27,800 bases of DNA, taken from the IMG/VR virus record IMGVR_UViG_3300035724_000020, positions 1-27,800 of that record. One strand, 5' to 3'. The notes beneath the pieces are model-generated. The model was not told the DNA's origin. It saw only the letters and a list, made by a program, of their open reading frames with translations, and searched no databases. The position numbers were made by a program, and so were the translations under genes. Below, in pieces: positions 1 through 8,038 of the stretch. The DNA is from a virus. The number at the start of each line of letters is the position of its first letter. The stretch's first letter is position 1.

Positions 1-694
1 CGACCCGCACTTCGGACACGAACACCTCGACCAACAGCAGGTTCACGCCGCGCCGGCTTTCGCGCGAATACTCCATGTGGGTCAGGTTGGCGCGCGGATA
101 AGTCGCCTCCGGGGTGACCACGGTGTAGAAGTCGAGCGACGCCACCGCCGCCTCCAGCGAGGCCAGCAACTGGGTGCGCTGCGGCGGGCCGCCCCGGCTG
201 CCGACCGCGAAGCTGATCCGGATGTCGTAAGGTATCTGCACCTTGTTGTAGCTGGCGAAGCCACCGCCCTCGATCGGGAAGTCGGCGATGCGGAACTCGT
301 GCCGGTAGTCCACCTTCACCACGGTTTCCCACGGCGCGATCGACTGGCCGTCTTTGTCGTAAATCCCCCAGGTCGGTCCCTGGAACATGCCGCCCGGCTG
401 ATCGGCGGTGAGCAGCGGCGGCAGCGATGACGCGAGCGACAGGCCGAACGGCGACAGACCGCCCGACAGCGAGCCGGAGAGGCTGGCTGAGAGGCCGCCG
501 GGACCGATCGAGACAGTCCCCGCCAGATTGCCGGCGAGGCTGCCCAGCCCCGTTGTGGCGCCCGCCGAGATGCCAACCGAGACCCCGCCCGAGCCGAGAC
601 CGATCGAGGCGCCGAAGCCGCCCGTGAGCGCCGGCACGCCGGGGAATTGCAGCACGGCGGGGAACGCCGGCATGGTGATGGTGGCGAGCGGCAT
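1..694 (-). CDS. Baseplate/tail protein, C-terminus cut by window edge
   Basis: The reading frame begins at ATG 694, overlaps the tape-measure stop by 1 nt (TGATG) and stays open to the window edge, giving at least 231 residues. The first ~95 residues are low-complexity and rich in Gly, Ser, Ala and Leu. From about residue 100 a globular domain begins with GMFQGPTWGIYDKDGQSI, followed by VDYRHEFRIADFPIEGG and SYNKVQIPYDIRI. I recall this pattern from conserved proteins encoded directly after the tape measure in DUF3383-sheath myophages, where they are taken to be baseplate components. The position fits that role. The exact baseplate subunit cannot be named from sequence alone. Confidence 0.75.
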   Translation of the reverse strand, partial: MPLATITMPAFPAVLQFPGVPALTGGFGASIGLGSGGVSVGISAGATTGLGSLAGNLAGTVSIGPGGLSASLSGSLSGGLSPFGLSLASSLPPLLTADQPGGMFQGPTWGIYDKDGQSIAPWETVVKVDYRHEFRIADFPIEGGGFASYNKVQIPYDIRISFAVGSRGGPPQRTQLLASLEAAVASLDFYTVVTPEATYPRANLTHMEYSRESRRGVNLLLVEVFVSEVRV

Positions 695-3321
695 CAGGCC
701 AGTCCGATGTCGGATGAGGTGGCGTAATCGTAGCGCCGCAGTTCCCGCTTGAGATCGCGCGCGATGCCGGGTGCGTCGGTGGCCTGGGTATGCACATGCA
801 CCTCGCCGACATGGGTTTCCGAGGAGCGCGAGTGATCGATGCTGGTGCTCGACGCGATCAGCGAGCGCTGCGCGCCCATCGACGCGCCGCTCATCGACAG
901 CGCCGGCAGTTCGACCCGGGGCGGCGCGGCTGGCGCTGGCGGCACGGGCGGCAGCGCGGGCGTGGTGCCGGGCTTGGCGGCGGTGGCGTCAGCCGGCACC
1001 GCCTCATCGCGGCCGTAGCCGGTGCGCCATGCGCCGGGCTTGACGCCCTCCGGCAGAGCGGGCGGTCGCGGCGGCGCGGCCGGCGGCGGCTTCTCATCGT
1101 AGCCGTAGTTCCATTTTGGCGCAGCGGACGTGGCCGGCGCCGGGCTGGGTGTCGTGTCGGTGGCGGCTGTCGGCTGCGGCGTCGGTGCCGTCGTCTTTGA
1201 AGGGATCGCGTCGACCTTGGCGGCATACGCCTGCCGCGCTTCGTCGTTGGCTGCCCACTCGGCCGGCGCCTCGAATTTCTTGCGGATCAGCATGGTCGCC
1301 TGCTGCCGCCGTTCCTCGCGGGTGCCCTTGAGATTGCGTAGGTCTTCCAGCAACCCGGCGTATTGCGGGCCTTTCAGTTCCTCGATCAGGAAGCCGTAAT
1401 TGCCCTCCATGCTGGAGGCCGGCAGGTTGTGCTTGCGCAGATAGGCTTCGAACCGATCGCGGCGATCCGCCGTCCACTGCGCGATGCCGAGACCACCGCC
1501 GCCACCGCGCTCCTCGATCCCCGCCTCCAGCCCGGACTCCTGCAACAGGTTGCCGACCAGACCGCTGGAGGCTTCCGGCGGGATGTTGAGATCGGCGGCG
1601 GCGCGGTCGCGGATGGTGGCGCCGGTCTGTAGGGTGTCGGCCGACACATCGATCTTGGCGGGCGGCGCGAAGCTGGGGCCACCGCCGGCACCACCGCCGC
1701 CTGCGCCAGCACCGGCACCACCACCGCCGCCACCGGCCTTCGCCGCCTTGGCGTTGGCCTCCTCCAGCCGCTTGGCCGCCTCGGCCTCGGCGTCGGCGAC
1801 TTTCTTCAGTTCCGCGAGGTGCGCGTCGACGATCTTTTTTTCATCATCCAGGGTGTAATACTTGCCATCCTTCATGTATTGCGTGGCGCGATTACCGACG
1901 TTTGGATCGACCATCGTGACCTTGTAGCCGAGTTCCTCCATGACTTGCTGACGGCTCTTGGCTTTCTCGACTTCATACATCGCCAGACCGAGCGCGCCGA
2001 CCGCGAGGCCCGGTGCGCTGCCCAGCCCGATCGCCGCCACCAGCGCCTGCACCGCGCGCAGCGAATAGATGAACCGCGCCAGCTTGTAGGTGATCAGCCA
2101 CTCGATCCCGTTCGCCAGCACCCGGGTCCAGCCGCCGGACGCTTCGGCGAGCTTGTTCATCTCGGCGGTGACCGCACCGATCTCGCTGCGCAGTTGCTTG
2201 CCGGTTTCGGAATTGAATGCTTTCTTGAGATCGTCGCCGACCATCTTGACCGCGCCCGACAGCGTATTGATCGCCGCCGAGATGTCCTGGGTGATCCACT
2301 CGCGGTTGGCCTGTATCCAATCGAACATTCCCTCGGTCGCGTCTTTGATGCCGGGGGTGACGTTGAAGGTGACGATCTCGCCCATGCGACGGAACAGATC
2401 GTTGACGTTTTGCAGCGCGTTCGCCATCTCGCGCGAGCGCTTGGTCTCCTCCTCGGTGACGGTGCCGATCGAACGGACGCGGGTCTGCTGTTTCTCAAAC
2501 TCCTCATCGGACTGCATCATGACCGGCGCCAGTTGCGGCGCGCCGATCGATCCCATCAGCAGCTTCACGTCCGGCCCGGTCAGCGTGCCGGCCTTCAGTT
2601 GCCGCTGGATTTCCTTGTGCATCTCCGGAATGAGTTCGGTGATCAGGTCTTTGGTGGTGCCGTCGTCCTTTTGCACATCGATGCCGAGCCGTTCGCGCAG
2701 GATCGGCACGATCGGATCGGGGCCGATGTTCTTCACCCGCGACAGCGCCTGCTGCATCGAGTCGATGCCGCTGGCGACACCTTCCGCCGAGCCGCCGAGC
2801 CGTTCGGCGACCTTCTGGAACTCGGTCAGGTCTTGCACGCCCTCGCCGAGGGTTTGCGACAGGTAGCCGGTCGCGGTGTTCGCCTTGGTGACGTCGGTGA
2901 ACAGCTTCTCCATCGCGCGCACGCTCAGGATGACGCCGAACAGACCGAGGAACTGTGAGGTGACGCCTTTGATGACGTTGCCGACCTTACCGAACGCGTC
3001 CTCCATGTCGCGGCCGAGCGCGGTGGTGACACCGCCGGTCCTTTTGGCATTCTCGGCCGTGCGTGCGGCGTCGCGCTTCTCCCGCTCCTCGCGGCGTGCG
3101 GCGGTCTCTTTCTGGCGCGCCTCGCGCTCGGCGTCGGTCTGGGCTTCCTGCGCGGCGGTGCGCTGGCCGCTCGCCGTCGTCGCCTGCTCGATCTTCTGCA
3201 ACGTGGCGAGTATCTGGGTCAGCAGATTGTCGCCGGCTTCCTTCGCCTCGGTGGCACCGTCCTTGAACCCACCCGGGTCCAAGGATAGCGTCATCGTCAG
3301 TTCGTCAATAATGGTGGGCAT
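694..3321 (-). CDS. Tape measure protein with C-terminal tail lysozyme domain
   Basis: This 875-aa protein should set tail length and carry a peptidoglycan-cleaving domain into the host envelope. ATG 3321 overlaps the hub stop by 1 nt and gives the N-terminus MPTIIDELTMTLSLDPGGF, typical of tape measures in this phage type. Residues ~30-95 are highly charged coiled coil. Hydrophobic stretches follow near 125-143 and in the 430-470 region. A second charged helix lies at ~497-527, then a Gly-rich linker at ~529-547. Residues ~575-707 resemble the Phage_lysozyme2 tail lysozyme family, with NLLQESGLEAG (E595 is the probable catalytic Glu) and GLGIAQWTADRRDRFEAYL. The rest is Pro/Ala-rich with a short C-terminal segment. 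The gene lies after, not before, the spike and hub genes. Confidence 0.88.
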   Translation of the reverse strand: MPTIIDELTMTLSLDPGGFKDGATEAKEAGDNLLTQILATLQKIEQATTASGQRTAAQEAQTDAEREARQKETAARREEREKRDAARTAENAKRTGGVTTALGRDMEDAFGKVGNVIKGVTSQFLGLFGVILSVRAMEKLFTDVTKANTATGYLSQTLGEGVQDLTEFQKVAERLGGSAEGVASGIDSMQQALSRVKNIGPDPIVPILRERLGIDVQKDDGTTKDLITELIPEMHKEIQRQLKAGTLTGPDVKLLMGSIGAPQLAPVMMQSDEEFEKQQTRVRSIGTVTEEETKRSREMANALQNVNDLFRRMGEIVTFNVTPGIKDATEGMFDWIQANREWITQDISAAINTLSGAVKMVGDDLKKAFNSETGKQLRSEIGAVTAEMNKLAEASGGWTRVLANGIEWLITYKLARFIYSLRAVQALVAAIGLGSAPGLAVGALGLAMYEVEKAKSRQQVMEELGYKVTMVDPNVGNRATQYMKDGKYYTLDDEKKIVDAHLAELKKVADAEAEAAKRLEEANAKAAKAGGGGGGAGAGAGGGGAGGGPSFAPPAKIDVSADTLQTGATIRDRAAADLNIPPEASSGLVGNLLQESGLEAGIEERGGGGGLGIAQWTADRRDRFEAYLRKHNLPASSMEGNYGFLIEELKGPQYAGLLEDLRNLKGTREERRQQATMLIRKKFEAPAEWAANDEARQAYAAKVDAIPSKTTAPTPQPTAATDTTPSPAPATSAAPKWNYGYDEKPPPAAPPRPPALPEGVKPGAWRTGYGRDEAVPADATAAKPGTTPALPPVPPAPAAPPRVELPALSMSGASMGAQRSLIASSTSIDHSRSSETHVGEVHVHTQATDAPGIARDLKRELRRYDYATSSDIGLA

Positions 3322-4295
3322 CAGCCCGGCCCTCGCGCCCGCACGGTGCCGAGAAACGTCGTGAACCACGGACCATTCGGCATCTCGCTCTCCAGCGTAT
3401 GGGTGATGCCGGACACAAACATCGGTCGCGAGTCGTTATTCCACAGGCTGCTTTGCACCTTCACCTGCTGATTGAATTTCAACGGCCGGAACGCGCAGGT
3501 GATCAGATACCCCATGCTGTTGAACTGCGGATAAGTCTTCATGCCCGACAGTGGCGTGATCAGCGGGATGTTGCTGATGTTACGACCTTGCCCGCGTGGC
3601 CAGATCGCCAGCACGCCATCCTCGACGATCGCGCTGATGCCGGCGTGCTCGGCGATCCGCCGCATCTGTTGCAGCGCGGTGCCGGGGTAATAGATATCGC
3701 GCAGCTTGGCGGTGACGCCGTTGTTCTCAAATGTCACGCCCATCTGGCTGGCCAGCGTCTTCATCACGGTCGCCACATCGACCGAGCCGGCTTGGCTGAT
3801 CGGCGGCGCCGGCTTGATCTGGTGGATGAAGCTTTCGAACGCGGTGATCTGGAATGCCACCTGGGGCTGGCTTTCGCCGTCGAGGTAGGCATCCTGGAGG
3901 GTGCCTTCGAACACCATCTGCATGCCGTCGACATCGTTGCCGGCATCGATCCTGACGCCGTTACGGCGCTGCGCGCCATACAGCAGACCGAGCGTCGAGA
4001 GTTTCTGCATCAGGTCGAACTTCATGCCGAAGACGCGGCACGACAGGGTCTTCGGTTGATTGCCGGCGGTCTGCTGCACGGTGACCGAAACGCGACGCCC
4101 GCGCAGTGTCACGGTGTTCTTGCCCTGCTCGCCGAAATTGCCGGTGCCGAGCGTGATGGTCACGTCGAGCTTGCGCTTGATGTAGGGCGCGGGTGCGCCG
4201 GTCACCGTGGTGGCAGGCTTGGTGACCGGTGGATCGGGCGGCAGGCGCGGGGCGGTGACCGTCACCTCCGGCAGCGTGACGGTCGAGCCGCTCAT
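3321..4295 (-). CDS. Baseplate hub protein
   Basis: This 324-aa protein probably forms the ring that carries the spike and closes the tail tube (gp27/gpD-like role). ATG 4295 overlaps the spike stop by 1 nt (TAATG). The N-terminal ~40 residues are Pro/Thr-rich. The body alternates beta-strands typical of hub proteins (KLDVTITLGTGNFGEQGKN, VSVTVQQTAG, MQMVFEGTLQDAYLD). A helical middle segment (SVDVATVMKTLASQMGV, LQQMRRIAEHAGISA) is followed by the strand pattern AIVEDGVLAIWP. The C-terminus reads MFVSGITHTLESEMPNGPW, matching the 'result of hub/late-control proteins' tail domain style. The assignment rests on this pattern and on its position between spike and tape measure. Confidence 0.75.
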   Translation of the reverse strand: MSGSTVTLPEVTVTAPRLPPDPPVTKPATTVTGAPAPYIKRKLDVTITLGTGNFGEQGKNTVTLRGRRVSVTVQQTAGNQPKTLSCRVFGMKFDLMQKLSTLGLLYGAQRRNGVRIDAGNDVDGMQMVFEGTLQDAYLDGESQPQVAFQITAFESFIHQIKPAPPISQAGSVDVATVMKTLASQMGVTFENNGVTAKLRDIYYPGTALQQMRRIAEHAGISAIVEDGVLAIWPRGQGRNISNIPLITPLSGMKTYPQFNSMGYLITCAFRPLKFNQQVKVQSSLWNNDSRPMFVSGITHTLESEMPNGPWFTTFLGTVRARGPG

Positions 4296-4996
4296 TAGTT
4301 GACCGGTGGACTGGTAGAGGCACCGCCCGGCAGCACGTTGCCGTGGACGTGGCTGCTGTCGATATGCTTGCTGTTCGACGTGATGGTGCCGGTCTGCGCG
4401 ATGTCCATGTTGATCGTCATGGTGCCGCGCCCACCAGCCTGATTGCCCACCCAGGTCACGTCGCCCTCGAATACGATCGCGGGCGCGCGGATCGTGATGG
4501 TGCCGGGCGAGACCAGCGTCAGGCCATCGTCGGTGAACTGCATATACTGGCCGGGCGCCCCCTTGGCGATCACCGTGCCGACATAGAGCGCATCCGCCAG
4601 ATCGTGGCGGCGGAACGATCCCGGCGCCGAGGCGTCGCCCTTGTTGGCCTTCACCGCCGAGATGTCGCGCGAGGCGCAGACGATCACGCCGACGTCGCCG
4701 GCCTTGGGGTCCATGATGATGCCGTTGAGGCCGTTCTGGTGGCGGTGGTAGGGCACGTTATAGATCGGCCCATGCGGATAGGTGTTGGCGGCGCCGTCGA
4801 TCTGGTGCACCAGCAACTCGACATCGATCGTGCCGGGCGGCGCCACCTCGCCGTTGCTGCGCGCGCCGACCACGCGGACCACCGCCGAGGTCGCGACTTC
4901 CGACAACACCGCCTTGACCAGCGAGTGCATCGCGTTGGTCTCTGACCCAAAATCGCTGGTGCCACGGAACCCGAGATAGCCGTCTGACTCAGACAT
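4295..4996 (-). CDS. Baseplate spike protein, gpV/Gp138-like
   Basis: This 233-aa protein probably forms the trimeric membrane-piercing spike under the tail tube. The N-terminal half matches the Gp138-type OB-fold region: VELLVHQIDG, PIYNVPYHRHQNGLNGI, then DPKAGDVGVIVCASRDIS and APGSFRRHDLADALYVG. Residues ~150-205 are short alternating strands (LTLVSPGTITIRAPAIVFEG) expected of a triple-stranded beta-helix. The end carries H211 and SHVHGN (H216-x-H218), the kind of His pair that binds an iron ion at spike tips such as P2 gpV. ATG 4996 starts directly after the chaperone stop, with no spacer. Confidence 0.85.
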   Translation of the reverse strand: MSESDGYLGFRGTSDFGSETNAMHSLVKAVLSEVATSAVVRVVGARSNGEVAPPGTIDVELLVHQIDGAANTYPHGPIYNVPYHRHQNGLNGIIMDPKAGDVGVIVCASRDISAVKANKGDASAPGSFRRHDLADALYVGTVIAKGAPGQYMQFTDDGLTLVSPGTITIRAPAIVFEGDVTWVGNQAGGRGTMTINMDIAQTGTITSNSKHIDSSHVHGNVLPGGASTSPPVN

Positions 4997-5622
4997 TCAC
5001 GTCTCCTCGCGAGACGCCCATTTGTTGGCGAGGCGCTGGTTGAAGGTATCGACCCGGATGATCTCCACCAACCGGTAAAGATCAGCCACCCCATAGACCG
5101 TGCTGAGTTCGCGCAGCGTCGCCTGTCGCGCCGAGATCACCGCGCCGATGCTGCTGGGAACGTTGCGATATTCGGCCCATTCTGGTTGTTCGTCCCCGAC
5201 GGTCCCGTCGTCGAGTTCCAATATCGCGCGCGTATAGAAAAACCCAGGTGGGTGTCGAACCACGCCTCCCTGAGTGCCATCAGCGTGGTGATCTCCTCGA
5301 TATCCTCGGCGACCAGTTGCCGTGTCAGGTTGCGCGACGGATCGGGCTGGAACGACACGCACGCCAGCATCTCATCCATCAGCGGCTTGCAGACCTTCCA
5401 GTCGATGCCGCCGATGCCGTGCACCGCGATCCAGGCAGCGGCGCCTTCGAAGCCCATGTTGAAGAACCCGTTCGGCACGTTGGCATTGCCGGCGGCCAGC
5501 ATGGTGAGCAATCGTCCGGCCCAGAACTCCGCGTCGGCTGCCGCCATCTCGGTGATCCAGAACACCTTGCCGTGGTCGCGGCCTTCGCGTTCGATCACCA
5601 CCCGATCGCGGCGTCGTGCCAT
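4997..5622 (-). CDS. Tail assembly chaperone, -1 frameshift product (GT form)
   Basis: This is the longer chaperone, predicted from translation of 5622-5239, a -1 slip and then 5239-4997, giving about 208 residues. The first 128 residues are shared with the short form. The extension has FYTRAILELDDGTVGDEQ, then ATLRELSTVYGVADLYRLVEI and DTFNQRLANKWASREET. The -1 frame has no good independent start near the junction and runs exactly to the spike gene. Pairs of this kind bind the tape measure and recruit tube subunits in many tailed phages, and the G:GT ratio is set by frameshift efficiency. The slip itself is inferred from the heptamer and the gene layout. Confidence 0.8.
5137..5622 (-). CDS. 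Tail assembly chaperone, unshifted short form (G)
   Basis: This 161-aa protein is read in the normal frame. ATG 5622 overlaps the tail tube stop by 1 nt (TAATG) and gives MARRRDRVVIEREGRDHGKV. A start 30 nt upstream would lie inside the tube gene and is less likely. The globular part contains FWITEMAAADAEFWAGRLL, a Gly/Asn-rich loop, WIAVHGIGGIDWKVCKPLMD and VAEDIEEITTLMALREAWF. After the slippery site the unshifted tail is 33 low-complexity residues rich in Asn, Ser and Thr. The position between tube and spike/tape genes and the frameshift signal support the assignment better than the sequence alone. Confidence 0.82.
   Translation of the reverse strand: MARRRDRVVIEREGRDHGKVFWITEMAAADAEFWAGRLLTMLAAGNANVPNGFFNMGFEGAAAWIAVHGIGGIDWKVCKPLMDEMLACVSFQPDPSRNLTRQLVAEDIEEITTLMALREAWFDTHLGFSIRARYWNSTTGPSGTNNQNGPNIATFPAASAR
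5239..5245 (-). promoter_or_regulatory. Programmed -1 frameshift slippery heptamer GGGTTTT
   Basis: On the minus strand the zero-frame codons are CTG GGT TTT TCT, so the heptamer sits as G GGT TTT, the X XXY YYZ arrangement needed for simultaneous -1 slippage of both tRNAs. A slip moves translation into the frame that is open to 4997. A run of five T follows the GGG. I did not identify a definite downstream pseudoknot or stem. Confidence 0.82.
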
Positions 5623-6053
5623 TACAGCGGCGCGCCGTTGATCGACTGCCACGTGATGGTGAAGCGGCGCGGTTGCAGGATGCGCCGCGCATCAGCCATC
5701 GGCGGATAGTTGGTTAGGAACCCCTGCACGCAATAGAACCCGCGACCGATCGACTGGAGCGTGATGTGGGCATTGGCGATGTATGCCTCCCGCTGCTGTT
5801 CCTGGGCGTTATACCACGTGTCGAAGATCAGGTTCGACGGGCTGTCGGCTTGCAATGCGATGGTCTGCACCTTGGGCTGCGGTGTCCAACCGCCGGAGAG
5901 GATACCATCGACCCCCATCAGCGTCTCGACCGGTGCCACCAGCGCGTGGCTGAACACGTCGTCGGCGGCGAACCCCTGCAACTGCAAGGGTGCCGGGAAC
6001 AGATTGGTCACGCTGATCATGAACACCGCATTCGCGGCAGTGATGGTTGCCAC
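5622..6053 (-). CDS. Tail tube protein
   Basis: This 143-aa protein is probably the inner tube of the contractile tail. It follows the sheath gene directly, as is usual in myophages. Recognisable stretches are ITAANAVFMISVTNLFPAP, LQGFAADDVFSHALVAPVET, MGVDGILSGGWTPQPKVQT and the C-terminal LQPRRFTITWQSINGAPL. This pattern (GVDG..SGG, then L.ADSPS..IFD.WY, then tITW.s) recurs in tube proteins encoded next to DUF3383 sheaths. ATG 6053 follows a 33-nt gap after the sheath stop. The stop overlaps the chaperone start, which suggests coupled translation. Confidence 0.82.
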   Translation of the reverse strand: MATITAANAVFMISVTNLFPAPLQLQGFAADDVFSHALVAPVETLMGVDGILSGGWTPQPKVQTIALQADSPSNLIFDTWYNAQEQQREAYIANAHITLQSIGRGFYCVQGFLTNYPPMADARRILQPRRFTITWQSINGAPL

Positions 6054-6086
6054 TGAAACCTCCTATCCGTTGCGCTTGCGGGGTGC

Positions 6087-7985
6087 TTACTGGACCATCA
6101 CCGAGGCGAGCGTGATGCGCTGGACGGAGCCGACGTCCATATACCAGAACGTGCACGGCGGGGTGCCGCGATTGGCGCGCACCTGCGGATCGGCATCCGA
6201 CACTTGCAGGTAGTAGCCCTGCGAATTGAGGATGCCGTCGATCGCCACACCGGCCATGTTGTTGACTTCGTTGATCTGCGCTTGTGACAGCGTCACCCCG
6301 GTGCGGATCGCACCGAAGTTGAGCGCGCGATTGATCACGTCCTGGCAGGCCGCCTTGATCATCGTGTAGCCGACCTGATTGTAGGGGATCGAGCCGACCG
6401 TGGTGAGCAACTCCATCAGCGCCAGTTGGAAGCCGTTGTTCATCCAAATCTGATTGATGTAGCTGTCGATCCACTTGTAGGGACCGGAGACGACGCCGGG
6501 ATACAGGAAGCGGAACAGATCGTTCGCCGTCGTCCAGATGCCATAGTAGTTGTATTTGTTGGCCTCCAGGTTTTTCGCGATGCCACCGTCGGTGATGTCA
6601 GGGGTGATGCCGGTGGCGCCTCGGAAGGCCAGCGTCTTGCGGCCGTTCAACCGGTTGAAGTCGATCGCCGCGACCACGCCCATCATGAACATCGCCAGAT
6701 TGCGCCCGGTGGTGACGCCGGAGGTGACGCCGTCGGCCGCGAGCAGCGGTGAATAGATCGGCGCGGTGCCGGAGGTGAGCGCGGTGTCGAGGATGCGGGC
6801 GAGGCTGCCGGAGCCACCCGATGCCGGGCCGGCGGCGGTGGCGTCGTTGTCCCAGCACACATACATATAATTGTTCTGCTGCGCGTTAGTCCAAGCAGCG
6901 AATTGTTGCTTGACAGCATTGTTGCGGAGACCGGTGGCGGGGTTGATTGCGTCGGGTTCGAATGCGGTGGCGAAGCACGCCCAGTTCTGAGTTTTGCGGA
7001 CGATGAGGTCCAACCAGCCGGCCGGCGTTACGAACGGGACGCCCAGGCCGGGGACATTGCTCATGCCCAACGGCTGGATGGTGGCGCCGAGTGCCGGGGT
7101 CAGTCGCAACACGGTCGCGGCATTACCCTTCAGCGAGGTGATCGCGCTGATGGTCGAGATCGCCGGGTTTTTGTAGACCCCTGGCGCGGCGGCGATCTTG
7201 AACTGCCAGCTTTGCGCGTCCCAGGTGCACGGGTTGCGGAATATCTGAAGGTTTTGCGGTGAGCCTTGGGTGTGCGGCTTGTTGATCTCAAAGACGCCGG
7301 TGATACCGGTGCCGCTGATCTTGCGCACGATGTAGGTATCCATCGCAAAGCCGGTGCCTTGGATGACATCACCTGCGCCGATGGTCTGTTGCGTGGTGAT
7401 GGCGGGCACGCCGATAGGGATGTTGTTGGTGGTGATATTGAGCGTGGTGCCGGAGCAGGTCGCCAGCACGCCGGCCACCGGTGTGAAGGTGCGCGGATCG
7501 GGAAAGACGCCGACGGTTCGATGGATCGCCGCACCGAGCCGCATCGCGGCCTCGGAATAAGAGCCGACATCGGCCATCGAAATAGGTGCGCTGGTCACGT
7601 TCGCGCCGCCACCGATATTCAGTGAGATTTGGCTGGCCGGATCGATCGCCCTGATCTGATCGAGCGTGAGGCCCTGATTGGGCGCGCTCATCACCCAGGC
7701 CGGCAGCCACGAATTGCCGTAGGTGGAGACCAGCAACGCGCCCGGCCGCTTGGTGGCGTTGGTGTCGGCGAGGAAATAGGTGCCGGCCAGCATCGCCATG
7801 TAGGACGTCGGGCCATAGAACCGCTGCACCGAGATCAGGTCGGGGAACGAATACACCTCGCCCACCGGGGTATGATTATCGGTGGTGATCAACAGACCGA
7901 GCAGATCGATGCCGACGCCGCCGGCATTGAGGACGCTCGGCAGCACAGACACGATTTGGGATGCGGGAATCGCTGAACCGCTCAT
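6087..7985 (-). CDS. Tail sheath protein, DUF3383 type
   Basis: This 632-aa protein is the contractile sheath and identifies the phage as a myovirus. The N-terminus IPASQIVSVLPSVLNAGG, followed by LLITTDNHTPVGEVYSFPD and VQRFYGPTSYMAMLAGTYF, is characteristic of DUF3383 sheaths. The C-terminal half has ARILDTALTSGTAPIYSP, LNGRKTLAFRGATGITPDI, YGIWTTANDLFRFLYPG, SYINQIWMNNGFQLALMEL and GVAIDGILNSQGYYLQVSD. Residues ~165-270 hold an extra beta-rich segment (see findings). ATG 7985 has a strong ribosome site, GGAGGAGG, 6 nt upstream. A 53-nt non-coding gap precedes it. The protein is on the long side for a phage sheath because of the insert. Confidence 0.9.
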   Translation of the reverse strand: MSGSAIPASQIVSVLPSVLNAGGVGIDLLGLLITTDNHTPVGEVYSFPDLISVQRFYGPTSYMAMLAGTYFLADTNATKRPGALLVSTYGNSWLPAWVMSAPNQGLTLDQIRAIDPASQISLNIGGGANVTSAPISMADVGSYSEAAMRLGAAIHRTVGVFPDPRTFTPVAGVLATCSGTTLNITTNNIPIGVPAITTQQTIGAGDVIQGTGFAMDTYIVRKISGTGITGVFEINKPHTQGSPQNLQIFRNPCTWDAQSWQFKIAAAPGVYKNPAISTISAITSLKGNAATVLRLTPALGATIQPLGMSNVPGLGVPFVTPAGWLDLIVRKTQNWACFATAFEPDAINPATGLRNNAVKQQFAAWTNAQQNNYMYVCWDNDATAAGPASGGSGSLARILDTALTSGTAPIYSPLLAADGVTSGVTTGRNLAMFMMGVVAAIDFNRLNGRKTLAFRGATGITPDITDGGIAKNLEANKYNYYGIWTTANDLFRFLYPGVVSGPYKWIDSYINQIWMNNGFQLALMELLTTVGSIPYNQVGYTMIKAACQDVINRALNFGAIRTGVTLSQAQINEVNNMAGVAIDGILNSQGYYLQVSDADPQVRANRGTPPCTFWYMDVGSVQRITLASVMVQ

Positions 7986-8038
7986 CGCGGGCCTCCTCCA
8001 ATGAAGTCAGGGATGCGTCGGGCGCGACGCGCGCGGGG

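Noticed and set aside
1819-2958. Plus-strand open frame (379 codons) opposite the tape measure gene
   Set aside because: His/Arg/Asp/Leu-rich shadow translation of a well-supported tape measure gene.
7986-8038. GC-rich gap before the sheath gene as a terminator or promoter
   Set aside because: There are CGCG palindromes but no stable stem followed by a T-run and no recognisable -10/-35 pair.
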